Shown here one piece after another: positions 46,000-57,778 of a stretch of 64,000 nucleotides of DNA. Below the pieces are notes generated by a model. It did no database searches. It worked only from the letters and a program-made list of their open reading frames with translations, and was not told the origin of the DNA. This DNA comes from Kwoniella bestiolae CBS 10118 (lineage: Eukaryota; Basidiomycota; Tremellomycetes; Tremellales; Cryptococcaceae): NCBI RefSeq assembly GCF_000512585.2, contig NC_089247.1:1-64000 (forward strand). Reading direction: 5' to 3'. The position numbers were made by a program, and so were the translations under genes. Position 1 is the stretch's first letter; each line of letters begins with the position of its first letter.

Positions 46000-46944
46000 A
46001 GTATTGGGGTAAATGGTAAGTGATGTTTGGAGTTTGGATTGGTCACTGTCAAGCGTCCAAACAATTGGGGACTGCTAAAATACGACCGTCAATGCGCATC
46101 ATCTTCATATTCACGATATGCGAAGGAGAATCATGGTCAGGCCATACGACCGGAATCTGTCCGCAAGCACAGTGGACCATATTCCGTGATAGCACAAGTT
46201 GATGGTGGGCAGAGATAAGAGCTTCTGTCGGAAATGATAAGGTATGAACATGTGGTGCAAGGAAGTGGAGAAGAGAAGAGATGACAACGACTGCCTGCAT
46301 GTTGTACTCCGTACCATGTGAATGTGAATGTGACCAGTTTAGCGCAGTACTCGTACCTTTTCGCTGTTATGTTACTCTACACCAAATCAACCTAAATTAG
46401 TGCGTATCCGTTAGTGAAATGACGTAGTGGCACTTTGACGATACTGTTGGTTCTCCTTTGAAATCCTCGCTACATGTTTGCTTTTCATCTCATTACGTTT
46501 GATTGATATGACCTAGGCACGATAAAAGGAATCCATGTTCGTCTTGATCGTTATCGCAGCTGCAAATGGCTGTCGGAAGATGAACGGAAGATACTGATTG
46601 AACCATATGACAGGCATTACGACTGTGAGTGGCGAACCCCAGCGGTTGAGGGGAGAAATGAGTCCATTGTGATTGATGATAAGACAGTTCGAAGTCCAAC
46701 GTCTATGAGCACCTGAACGTACCGCCCACAACGTTTGTGTGCGATAGTCAAGATGGGCATGTGGGCATTGCCTTCATCTTGGACGCCTTATCGGTTTGAA
46801 AACCCCCTGCTTATCGAAGAGATGATGTGGTTGATAAGCATTGCTCCTGACTTCATATACTAAACACTCACTGAACATGTGTCTCCTTTGAATGATCATT
46901 CCTTCTCCCCATTTTATCTAATAACGCGTGTCATCTACCTCAAC
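46000..46944. promoter_or_regulatory. GATA-rich divergent promoter of amidase and DUR3-type transporter
   Basis: This 945-bp region holds six GATAAG hexamers on the two strands: 46214-46219, 46236-46241, 46678-46683, 46787-46792 (CTTATC), 46810-46815 (CTTATC) and 46833-46838, plus GATAAA at 46521-46526. GATAAG is the core site for fungal nitrogen-regulatory GATA factors. Four of the sites lie within 270 bp of the transporter ATG. No supported ORF occurs here. Confidence 0.65.
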
Positions 46945-49900
46945 ATGAGCCAAGCTGGTGAGAAAGAATTTACAAAGCTGCTATCGCAGGCTACAGGCTA
47001 TGGGGTCGTGGGTGAGCTGAATTTATATCGACATTTCACCGTACGAGCATTGCTGACTCTACTTGAACACAACAGTCGGTCTTGGGTAAGTGACTCTGCT
47101 GTCGGGTGGACACTTTAATCTCGGTGCTCAATCTCTCATCCTCTCACAGAGCCGCGTTTGCGGTTCTCATGAGTGAGTGTTCTGCATGCGCAGATGTCGA
47201 ACGCACTTGACCCGTACTCACATGACACATGTGGCTTGATAGTCGGGTTCACGTATCTACAACGTCGGTTCACTCGGTTTGACACCAACAACGCCTCGGA
47301 ATTTGCGACTGCAAGTCGATCCATCAAGCCCGGTCTCATTTGTGCAGGCATCGTGAGTGTCGTTAATTCATCTTCATTCTGGTTGTCCGAGTGCGCTGCA
47401 TAGAGTACTGATGGTACCTGTTCTGTCGAAACCTTAGGTCTCGGCATGGACTTGGAGCGCTACTCTGTTGCAGTCTAGCGCAGCAACTTACCAATCTGGT
47501 CTGAGTGCAGCTTGGTGGTACGGTGTGGGAGGTAAGTCGCCATGATCATCCCATCAGTGATCCTCTTCGCTGCAGCCGGACATGTGATATGTGCTGATGG
47601 GGATGCTCAGGGACGATTCAGATCGCCTTCTTCGCCGCTATTGCTGCCAAGGTTAAGATGAATGCCAACGGGGCGACCACATTCTTGCAGATCTGCAGGG
47701 CGAGATACGGGACAGGTTGCCACATTCTATTCACGTTTGTGAGTGCTCTCGAATTTTTGCTCAACAGCCAAATATGACGCTGTCAAATATGACGCTGTTG
47801 AGCAAAAACAGTCATATACAAATATACCCCCGGTTGACATGTGTCCAAAGTACGCTCTTGTTTGTGCTCATATCGTCTCGGGATCGCTGGTACTCGGAGC
47901 TTCGGCTAGTAAGTCCGATATCGTACAGTACGACTCTCGCGATCGCTCATGGCCCTTGACATTTACAGCTATCAACGCTCTTACAGGAGCGAGTATCGAG
48001 GCGTGCAACTTCCTGCTGCCCATCGGTATTGCCATTTAGTGAGTATAGTCTGATACAAGCTTTGGGTGAAAGCCTTGATTGAAGCTTATGAGATATCTTA
48101 GTGTGATTGCTGGTGGTCTTCGAGCGGTGAGTGCGACGTGCTCAAGACCAGCGCTATCGTGCTCGCCTCACCATTGACATGTTTTCTCCATTTCAGACTT
48201 TCATCTGCGACTTCACCCACACCGTGATTTTGTTCGTCATCATCTACATGTTCATGTTCTCAGGTGAGTATAACGAACCTTATAAGCGGGTCTGTGACTG
48301 GTAGCTGAATAATTTCTCAACTTAAACAGCATATGCGACATCTCCTCAGTTGGGTTCGATTTCTGCAATGTATAATCTCCTGGTCAAAGCAGGACAGGAA
48401 GTCCCAGTCGAAGGGAATGAGTCGGGCAGCTATCTGACCATGAAATCCAACTCTGGGATCTTATTTGCTGGGTGTACGATTGCGTCGGGATTCAGTGGTG
48501 TTTTCTGTGATCAAGGGTATTGGCAAAGAGCAATTGCCAGTAGACCAGAAAGTACCACTAGGGCATACATGCTGGGTGGGCTCAGTTGGTTCGCTATACC
48601 TTGGGGTGAGTCAGCTGATGTTAAATCCTTGTATATCTACTGACTCGGCCGAACAATCATCAGCATTCGGCACAACCATGGGACTTTCTTCGAGAGCATT
48701 GGAGACTAATCCCGCGTACCCCACCTACCCTTATGCTCTTAGTGCCAGCCAGCAGTCCGCTGGATTGGTAGCCCCTGCCGCAGCAGTAGCTCTGTTGGGC
48801 AAAGGAGGTGCGGCAGCGATCTTGCTCGCGACGTTCATGGTGAGTTGCATGCACCCGCACCGATAATCTGAGCACACGCTGAGATGTGAATATACGCCAG
48901 GCCGCCACGAGTGCTGCTTCTGCCGAGCTTAGTGAGCCACAAGCAGATTTATCTCCCATACGTGATACCAAATGCTGATAGCGTTTTATATCAGTCGCCG
49001 TATCAAGTATCGTGGTCTACGATATAGTCGGTACTTACTGGAAGCCTTTGTCTGGAAAGCAGGTCGTGTTCTGGTCACATCTGATCATTGGTGAGTTTCT
49101 CTGGGAGGAACGCGCATGCCATTGCTGGTTGTCGCATCGAATTGCTCAGCATAGCGAAAGGAAGAGTCTAATCGTTTCTTAAATCCTTAGCCCTGGCCGC
49201 GGTTTGGTTTGGTGCTTGGTCATGCATCCTGCACAAAGCCAAGATTGATCTCGGATGGCTATTCTATATTCAAGGGGTGTGCTTGACTCCAGCGGTAGTT
49301 CCGATTGGCTTGACCGTCTCTTGGGGTCGAATGTCCAAGATCTCCGCATTTTACGGTACCACCTTTGGTACCGTCTGCGGAATGATCGGTTGGATGATTG
49401 GCTGTTGGAAAGTGTACGGCGAGATCAATACGGTCAATTTGGCTAAGCCCTATGCGGCTATCTCTGGATCAGCGTCAGTACACAATTTGTATGTGATATC
49501 CATGATGTTGCTGATCCAGCGTTTGACTCGCGACAGGCCCGGTTTGGTGATGTCCACCTTGGCCACCATCATCCTGGCCTACTTATTCCCCGGATCAAAT
49601 GACTGGACAGCTACCCGAGCGATTCACCAGGCGGATGAGAAAGCGTCAAGCGATAGTAAAGGCGAACCTACGTCCGCCCACATCGCATCGATCCCCCCGG
49701 CCGGACTCGATGAGAAGAATATGACAGAGGGCAAAAACCAAGAGGCAAATGACACAACTGTCAACACTGTCGATGTTGATATTGAATCACCCGGCGAAGC
49801 AAACCGGAATCTCGATCGAGAGCTTATCGAAGAGCTCGATCGGGACCTTTTGCAGAGCGTATTCAGACGAGCGTCAATCATATCAGGTTCAGTAGCCATG

Positions 49901-50256
49901 ATCATTACTTTTGTGAGTCGAGCTTGAAGGATGTCACATGTCTATAACGAGATGTTTGCTCATACCTTCCTTTCCAGATCGTACCTATTCCGATGTTCGC
50001 GGCTCACTATGTGTTCTCCCTTGGATTTTTCAAATTTTGGGTCGCAGCGAGCTTTATATGGGTCTTCTTAGCTGGATCCTTCTGCATGTGAGTGACTGGA
50101 TCTTTCAGCTAGGAGCCTGATGAAAAACCGATGACCCGCTAATGCAAATGAACAAAACGTAGCATCTTGCCCGTCTGGGAGTCTAGAGCCGAGCTTGTAT
50201 CGATCTCGAAAGCTTTGATGGGTTTCGCGAAGATCAAGACGAAAACGGGATATTAA
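46945..50256 (+). CDS. DUR3-type urea/polyamine transporter (sodium:solute symporter family)
   Basis: ATG at 46945 (MSQAGEKEFTKLLSQATGYG). Exons rejoin to VVGLGAAFAVLMIGFTYLQ, then EFATASRSIKPGLICAGIVS, WTWSATLLQSSAATYQSG, CNFLLPIGIAIYVIAGGLRA, TFICDFTHTVILFVIIYMFM, and FCDQGYWQRAIASRPESTTR. These are the hallmark blocks of fungal and plant DUR3 proteins: the S(W)TW-TLLQSS motif, GGLRATF.DF.HT, and DQGYWQRAIAS. About 15 membrane segments are expected. A hydrophilic insert (about 49620-49860) precedes the last helices. The C terminus ends in GFAKIKTKTGY. It is a plasma-membrane proton-coupled importer of urea, possibly polyamines. The GATA-rich upstream region and the divergent amidase suggest nitrogen control. 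One intron (47739-47850) contains a perfect 15-bp inverted repeat. Confidence 0.9.
47754..47808. repeat. Perfect 15-bp inverted repeat with internal duplication, inside an intron
   Basis: TTTTTGCTCAACAGC (47754-47768) and its exact reverse complement (47794-47808) flank a 25-nt loop that holds CAAATATGAC-GCTGT-CAAATATGAC. It lies entirely in the intron between the exons ending LFTF and starting YALVCAH of the DUR3-type gene. The RNA would form a strong hairpin. Confidence 0.85.
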
Positions 50257-50469
50257 GCTGACGCCCGAACGGCTTTAGATGTTTGTCGGAGCTAGAAAAC
50301 CTGAGCAATCGGGTTGAGTAAGATGACTAAAATGGGCGATCCAATAGTTGTTATGCATGTAGTCCTACAGGATGTGATCAGAGCGACGTGAGGTTCAGAC
50401 GTGCTTCATGGGCTTGGGACCTATTTGGCCAGATGCATTATACAACCTTCGATGACCGAGGTGGAAATA

Positions 50470-52728
50470 CTAGATCTCCTTTCGTCCACATAGATGGAAC
50501 AGATGTCCCCGGACACTTCTCAGATACACCGCGTAGGACATTCCCCCCACTACAATCGCCAGCCAGCTTACCAAGGCTGTCCATTTGAAGCGTGCCGGAG
50601 TTGAGGCTGAAAGGGTCAAGACATACTTGAGCAGATCGAAGAGGTTTTGAAGCGAGATTTGCCGAGCAGTCAGTTGGTTTCGACGAGGATGCGTGTCGAG
50701 GGCGAGTTGAAGCTCCTTGAGCTACATACACTCGTCAGCGAGATCATCCAAGCCAGGATACTGACTTTCACTCACTTGGCATAGATCAAAAGACCATAGT
50801 CCAATTCGGGAGAGAGCGATGCCTAAGAACAAGATTCAGCCGTGGCGGTACATGATATCATCCCCACTCACCGCCAAAGAGGATAACAGAGTTCCACACT
50901 GGCCCATGTTCACCATATTTGCCAGTCCCATAGAAGAACGAAACAGCGACAGGTGCAAGACAGCCCACTTCATACCTACGTTTAGTGATTGTAAGCAACA
51001 GAGATCATGGCCATCAGTTCAGTGAACACCCACCAAATTGACCATGCTCCAGCTCGTTCCAGGCCTACTTTGCGTTCTAACACTGGCATCACAGCAGTCC
51101 CGATCAAGCCAGTCACCAGGCAAAGACCCTATCTTTCATTTAGATTCCATCTCACAAGTGAAAGGAGGGATGATTGACTCACTCGCATACTGGCGATGAT
51201 AGTATCATCCCATCCTCTAGCAGCTTTGATATACGATATGAAGGTCCCGTCTGCATCGGTTAGCACGACCCATGATCGTTCAGCACTCACCATAAGATAG
51301 AGTCGTGAGGTGAATGAGTGCCATGGATGTTGAACCTGTAATGGAATGCGTCACCCGGTCGTACCGTGATTCACACAAAAGACTTACTGAAGAATATAGG
51401 CAATCTGATAAATTCTAGCCAATCTTGCTTTTCTCTCTCAAGTTTCCCCCATATGCCCCTTGGTGTAACGCTACCCTGAGTATCCCCAAGGGGTTCGTGA
51501 TCATCATTTTCACTCTCCTGCAGTAGTCCCTGCTCCTCCCCGTCGTGCCCGGTGTGAGACGCCCTTCGTTCTAACACGGGGAAGTGATTGTAGACTACCT
51601 GGATCCACCAGTACTCCGTTGCAAGAGTCACAAGTGACATCCCCAGAAGGACGATGGTGGCAAGTGGGTATCCTCCGGTTGACGTGAGTAGCGAGACGAG
51701 TAGCTATGGGAGGTATAAGTATGAGTATTTCAAGGGATTCAGTCAAACCCACCGGTGCGGACAGCTTGCTCAATAAATCAATTCTTCTCATGTATGTGTT
51801 GAGTTGGGTCAAGATGGCTGACTCGCCGTGGGCTATCTCCGTGATCCTAAGATATGCAGATGAATTGGCAATATGATGGTAAGCAAAGATTGCGGCATTG
51901 GGGGTTGAGAGGAACCTATGAAGATCCTCACTCACCAGTCTCGCTCGATAGCAACCGTTATCCCGGTAGCGCTCAATCCTAGCATAGCTGAACATGCTAT
52001 AATGAGAAAAAGGATGGACCACGTCGCACCGATGACGGGTAGCGATGCGTTGCCGTGGAAAGCATCTCCAGCGATATTGTTGAGTGAAAGCAGCAGGACT
52101 GAAATAGAGGGGATGTGTGTGAGAGCAGATCAGAGCGGGTTTCAGGTCGGATGATGCACTGACCGAGGAACAGAGAGTAGCTCAGAGTTTGGAGTGTCTA
52201 GCAGAGAGACGTCTCAGCGATATTCACGATCCACTGTGGTATACAGCGTCAAGTAGAGTAAGACACACCTTTTGGGCACAAATCATTGACCTCACGAATG
52301 GTAGTCTTTGTAGGCGATCTACTAAACTACCCATATATCCTGACAGGGTGAGACCGCATGCTGTGGAGCATGATCCAGCGAGGGAAGCTGGAATGAGAGT
52401 ATCAGGAAAGACTTGGATCACTGTGGACAGGGAGTGATGGTGAGCTGGACAAGACAGTCGATGTCGTTGTGGGTAACAATCAGTCCAAGACTCAGTCCAA
52501 GACTCACAGAAGAGAAAGGAAGCGAAGTCGTATGCTGCAGATCCAAAAGTACTGGGAATAAAGTATGAGTCACTACATTGACCATTGCAGATGTAGTATT
52601 GTAGTATGTAGTATGCAATATGCTATATGCAGAATGCAATATGCAATGTGGATGGATACTCACCTTGAAGTGTGTTGAAGCAAGAGACAAGCGAGAGCTG
52701 AACGATCTATGGAAGTTGGAGTGGACAT
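50470..52728 (-). CDS. Ferroportin-like iron exporter (SLC40 family)
   Basis: The ATG chosen is 52728 (MSTPTSIDRSALACLLLQHT); the stop is at 50470 after GHLFHLCGRKEI. Exons recognised: the first-helix region (SAAYDFASFLFS), VIQVFPDTLIPASLAGS, SGYMGSLVDRLQRLPFVR, RIGLWSFDLCQLKELQLAL, RNQLTAQQSLQNLFDLLKYV and FKWTALVSWLAIVVGG. Order and spacing fit ferroportin: helix 1, the IG..VD..PRL loop, the large hydrophilic central loop (ERRASHTGHDGEEQ) and R(I)GLW.FDL. The role would be efflux of Fe2+ from the cell or an internal compartment. A TATATATAT run starts only 4 bp before the ATG, so the true start or first exon may differ. One intron carries a TGCAATATGC-type low-complexity stretch (52590-52650). 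Confidence 0.8.
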
Positions 52729-53130
52729 GTTTTATATATATATTGCTAGTAGTAGCGGAGAGATGGTTCTATTTCATCATACTATGCTAGAGTTTAGAGA
52801 AGTTGCCCATGTATTGTCGGGTTGTCTCATGAAGAAAACACACCTTGTAGTAGCAGAGTTGTATTGCAAAAGGCAAGAAGAGAGAGAGAGAAAGAGAGAG
52901 AGAAGCGAGAAAGAAAGAGAAGAGAAAGAGGACGACGAGGTGACCTCTCGGGTACAACCATAATATAATATATATTAATATCGTACGATAACTCATATAT
53001 ACATCATCATCATGATATGATATGATGATATGATATCACATCTCATTATGATCAAGTTATTATCGATCCATATCTTCAGTATAGTGTCAGTCGCAGTCGA
53101 ATCTTGATATCACAATCTGGGTCACACATC
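52729..53130. other. Intergenic region with GA and AT microsatellites
   Basis: A (GA)n/GAAA-rich stretch spans 52876-52935. ATAATATAATATATATTAATAT lies at about 52962-52981, and repeats of GATATGAT at 53010-53035. It is the shared upstream region of the ferroportin-like and kelch genes. No gene was seen. Confidence 0.75.
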
Positions 53131-54298
53131 ATGTCAGTCGTCAATTTGAGCAAGATAACCGCTGCCCTTCCTAGATCATCTCACTCCATCTCAGTGTCCC
53201 AGGGCAAAGCATACATCTACGGAGGGTAAGACAGCGTTCCCATCACATCACATCACATCATCAGACCCGTGTGCAATATAACTGACAACAACCTACAGAG
53301 AGATCAACCCAAGAGAACCTGTCGATGGAGACGTACATTCGATCGACCTCGCAACGGGTACCTATGAACGAATCGCTGCTTCTGGTCAGATCCCTCAATC
53401 TCGTGTAGGACATGTAGCTGGAGTGATAAACGGGAAGATCTACGTCTTTGGCGGGGTAAGTTTGAGCGGATTGTTCTTGTGACAGAGCCATCATCACTAC
53501 AAACGTCAGGATCACATGCTCATCGTTCATGATGCTTCCCAGCGAGGTGGTCCTTCTATGACACCTCTCCAGGAATCGGGCTCTGTTCACGTATACGATA
53601 TCACTACGTCCTCCTGGTCAACTCTGAGACCAAACTCAAGCCAGTTCCCTTGTGCAAGATCCTACCATTGCTCAACCACGAGCGACAAGCATCTGATCGT
53701 ACATGCAGGATGTGGAGATAGTAGTACAGGACGACTGAAGGACACTTGGTCATTCGAGGTTTCTACATCAGAATGGAGCAAACTTCCTGGTGCTCCTGGT
53801 GATTCAAGAGGTGGAAGCTCCATCGCTATTCTGGGTGACTCTTTGTGGAGATTTGGCGGATTCAACGGAAAAACAGAAGTGGGGGGAACAATCGATTATC
53901 TCAATTACCTTGCACCTCAACCAGAGTGGAAGTCGATCACTTTTGGAGACCTAGCCGGCCTTGGTCGTGACGACTCGACACAACTCGCTTCGTCAGCTTC
54001 AAGCCCTGGTGCCCGATCGGTAGCCGGACTCCAAGCTGTAAATGGGCGTCTGATCGTGATAGGCGGTGAAGGTAAACCCTCGCTCACTGGTGGACATGAC
54101 GCAGCTGGTAATTTCTGGGACGACATTTGGTCCTTCGACCCAGCTGAAGAGACATGGGTACAGCTCAACCCCTGGGAATCTATGGAAGCCAGAGGGTGGT
54201 TCCCTAGCGATGTGACAGAAGATGGTGCAATTGTAGTGTGGGGAGGCATCAACTCGAAGAATGAGAGACTGGGTGATGGGTGGGTTCTCCGACTATAA
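53131..54298 (+). CDS. Kelch-repeat beta-propeller protein
   Basis: Three exons (53131-53225, 53299-53455, 53510-54298) give 346 residues in one frame. Repeats end in paired Gly and carry the W/Y pattern: SVSQGKAYIYGGEI, VINGKIYVFGG, SDKHLIVHAGCGD with KDTWSFEV, GDSLWRFGGFN, NGRLIVIGGEG with DDIWSFDPAEETW, and GAIVVWGGI. That is enough for a six-bladed propeller. There is no F-box, BTB or signal sequence. It resembles fungal stand-alone kelch proteins (some related to nitrile-specifier or galactose-oxidase-like folds) without catalytic residues. Role unknown; protein-protein scaffold likely. Confidence 0.88.
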
Positions 54299-54873
54299 AT
54301 AGTGAATCTCGGGGAGAAGGACAAGAGCTTCGAGGTCAGAATGGTTGAAAATGAAATACGTATATATGGCAAGATGTCCAGAGATAACCCATGGCCCCAA
54401 AAGAATCTGTTACATTGCTCCTGCAAGCCAGCTGGCAGCTGGCAGATGTAATTTCCATGGAAGCAAATGGACGACGGGGAGGGGGACATTCGTTTGAGCC
54501 CCGGGCCGAAATAGGCACCACCGGGGTATGTGTGCTCTTTGCGCCCGTACCTGCACATTCCTTGTCCCTTCTTTCCCTGTATTCTGTCCATGTGAGATGA
54601 GATGCAACTCAACATTCCCTTGTATAACCGGTCAACGTGTTGGATACCAGAACCAAACATCGGAAATCCTTGTCACTTAGCATGGCGCTTCTCATACACA
54701 TTCATCGTCGAATCCCTCCTTCCGAGCTGTGAGGAATTTCGAGCAGTTTGACGTCGATGATGCAGGAGACACACAAAGAAGACAGTCGGCCCAAGGATTT
54801 TGGAGCTCGGCGGGACGGTCGTGAGTTTACAGCAGTCGGGCAAAGTTGTCAACAATCGCTGAGAATTCGCTGA
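54299..54873. other. Intergenic region
   Basis: This is the 3' flank of the kelch gene and upstream region of the next regulator. An antisense ORF overlapping the kelch gene (53917-54660) is a shadow. No motif is claimed. Confidence 0.5.
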
Positions 54874-57564
54874 ATGGTTGCGATAGCTGCTTGCGATGGT
54901 GAGTGCAGCTATACTTGACTCTCATATATTCACTGTTGACTCATCGCACCTGTCGCAGCTTGTAAAGCCAGAAAGTATGTGCATCCACTTCTTACCATCA
55001 TCACACGACTTCTTCAGTCTTACGCTGTTAACCCTTCGCCAGGTGCCGATGCGACGCTGCCCTTCCATCGCGATCATCGTCCTCTGTTGCGGCTCGTCAT
55101 TGCACACAGTGCCAGAATCTGAAAATAGAATGTGAGCAGTGCATTGATGTCGAATCATTCATGGAGATGGATCTGATGAATATTGTAAAGGTACTTTCAA
55201 CTACCAGGCTAAACGAAGAGGGCCTGTACCCGGGTGAGTGGAAAACGGATGATGGTTGTTATCGTATCTAACGTGTTTGCAGGTTTCTCCGTTCACAAAG
55301 AGCCAAGGGGAATATCAAGACCCCGCAACACAGCGCCGTCATGACTTCCCCCATTGCAGCGAGCCAACACATATCCTCAACCCAGCCTCTTCACCCTTCA
55401 TACTTGACCACAGCAAAATCAGACCCTTCAATAGTGCCCACACCAACATCCAGCTCTTCTTCATACGCGTTGATAGCACCCTCAGTCCTTAATCCATCGG
55501 TGCTTACCCTGACATCTTCCAGTTCCACCTCGTTCGGTCCACCGATTCCGAACCCGTTAGATGCTGTCTTGCCAAGATCTCTGCGCTTTGAGATTATATC
55601 GTTGTTCTTTAGATGTGTATGGCCCCTCTTACCAGTACCACATAGAATCACGTTCATGGAGGACATGCGTAGCAAGCGAGAAGAAAGAATTGGGCAGGAG
55701 GAATGGGTTGCCATGGTGTTCTCGCTTCTAGCTTTCACGCTTGTTCAGATCCCTCATCACATGGTGTCAATCTCCAAGAATGAGATACGGGATTTGGTGG
55801 AAGTTCTGTCGCGAAAGGTCAAATTAAGTCTCATGGAGGATTATCATGCGGTGTCACTAGAAAGGCGTGAGTGGAAGTGGTACTGCAGAATACAGTTTTT
55901 GCTTATTACTCTGGGAAAGACAGTCATCACCGTCTATTGGTAAGCGACATCCCGCCTCACATCATACCTGGATGATATGCTTACCCGCCTTCATCTTCAG
56001 TATAGGGTCAGTGTTTCAACACCTCTACCATATCATCGAGAATCCCGTTGACATTATTCCACAGAACCGTATTTAACAACCTCGGTAGACATATTCAGTC
56101 GCGAGCATTACATGGAAGCAATGTGGTCCATTGCCTGCAACTTGGCTTGAACGAGGAAAGCGTGAGTTAAATATCATCAGGCCTGAAGCGCGACTGAGTA
56201 GAACTCATCCTTCCATCCTAGACATACGCATCCATGGATCCGATCGCAGCGGAGATGCATCGTAGGTTGTTCTGGGCGGTCTATTGTAGCGATAGATCGG
56301 CAGCTTGCTCCGAAAATGGGAATCTACTGTTTAATGAGGATGAGATCAACGTTGCGCTGCCAAAAGATCTGTGAGTCAGTGCACTTGGGCTTGAGAAAAT
56401 CCCAGGACTCACATACCTTGTTACCTGACAGAGACGACGAGTTCATCACGAGATATGGCTATCAGGAGCCTCCTGCGGGTCATGCCTCTCTGATGCGTGG
56501 CTTCGTGTACTCTTGTCGCCTGTTCAGTTGTGAGTCGACATCACCGATACGATCGTTGGAGGAACTGACACACTGAGCAGTGGGCGGAAACATGCTTTCC
56601 AAGCGGATGCACGATCGGTCGAGACCTCCCAATGGGAATGGTCTGAGAGGACGCATCAATGAACTGGATGAGCTGTTGCAGAATATTGAAGATCTATTGG
56701 TTGACTGTCAGCCTGAGATGAGGTTGAGCTTTACCGACATGGGAAGCATGGTTACAGAGTGAGTCCAAGTTACATCATTGACGGTCTCGAAGTCGTCTGT
56801 TGCTGAAACTACCGCATAGAATCGAGGGAGGATTTGCCGACGCGTTACCTGACATGTTGGAACAGTTGATACCTGCGAGTCTCGCGGATAGTACTCCATT
56901 CCTAGTGCACAGTGCTCATGTGCGGGTCACCCAGGTAAGTCAAATCTTCCCTTGACATACAGCTATCCGGGTCATTCAAGTCTCTTGAAACCTAGCAACT
57001 ATTCCGATTCCTTACTTTACAATACCGGGAAGACCTTTCGAGAATCTTATATCATGAGCAATTGCGCAACACCTCGATACGGCCAGTCCTAATCCCCACA
57101 TCGCCAAAATCGGAGGAGCATAACAAGCGGAAGGTACTGGAAGATCTGTTGCAGATACTACATGGGATACCGCTCGAAATCCACGGTATGCGCAACAGGT
57201 GGCACAGGGAGTATGGGGCAAGCTGATCTCGTCAACGTCCGTAGCGATCAACTCCTTTCCTGGTATAAGCAAGATACGGTCCGTGTCTGCGTCGCTTCTG
57301 ACAAGCTTTTCGCCTCCATCATTGGCAACACCTGGCTCGCAAGCGAGTCCTCCTCAGATATCAGATATAACAGCTCAGGACGAAAGGAGTATGGAGTTGC
57401 TCTGTGAGTTTCTACATCTTTCGCCAACAACGATATTGACCTTGGTGTGCGCAGGCGACTTTTTACGGTTGATGGCAACTATAGAAAAGATGTATTCCTT
57501 GGTAGCTGAACCATCGACGACTTCAACGGAGAATGCTCAACCATATGGACTGAGTGAGCCTTGA
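54874..57564 (+). CDS. Zn2Cys6 transcription factor with KRRGP linker
   Basis: ATG at 54874 (MVAIAACDACKARK) is followed by introns that build C-x2-C-x6-C-x16-C-x2-C-x6-C: CDACKARKCRC, then HCTQCQNLKIEC, then TFNYQAKRRGPVPG. The C.Y...KRRGP tail is common in regulators of carbon metabolism. The loop between the third and fourth Cys is long for the family. A Ser/Thr/Pro-rich linker (SPIAASQHISSTQPLHPS) leads to the middle-homology domain: FEIISLFFRCVWPLLPVPHR, QEEWVAMVFSLLAFTLVQIP, HRRLFWAVYCSDRSAA and a C-terminal stretch to PYGLSEP at 57564. It is nuclear by family. It converges with a sugar/polyol-type oxidoreductase, a plausible target but unproven. Confidence 0.82.
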
Positions 57565-57778
57565 TTGGCAAGGCAATACGTACTTCGCTTGAAGACGAAC
57601 CTAGCTTGTCGCATACGTCTTCCATGTCTTCCTAATGCTCTGTATTACCCATTGTACGACTATTGTACCATGTCTGCTGTGTGAATGTGTTTCTTACATG
57701 CGACATAGTAGACTGAATATGAAACGTCTTTTTCGTACACAAGTTCGCCATGTCTGACCCTGGACGTTGTATATTCCA

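Noticed and set aside
53917..54660. Minus-strand 247-residue ORF opposite the kelch gene
   Set aside because: It is a reverse-strand shadow of kelch codons; the plus strand has clear blade motifs and spliced continuity.
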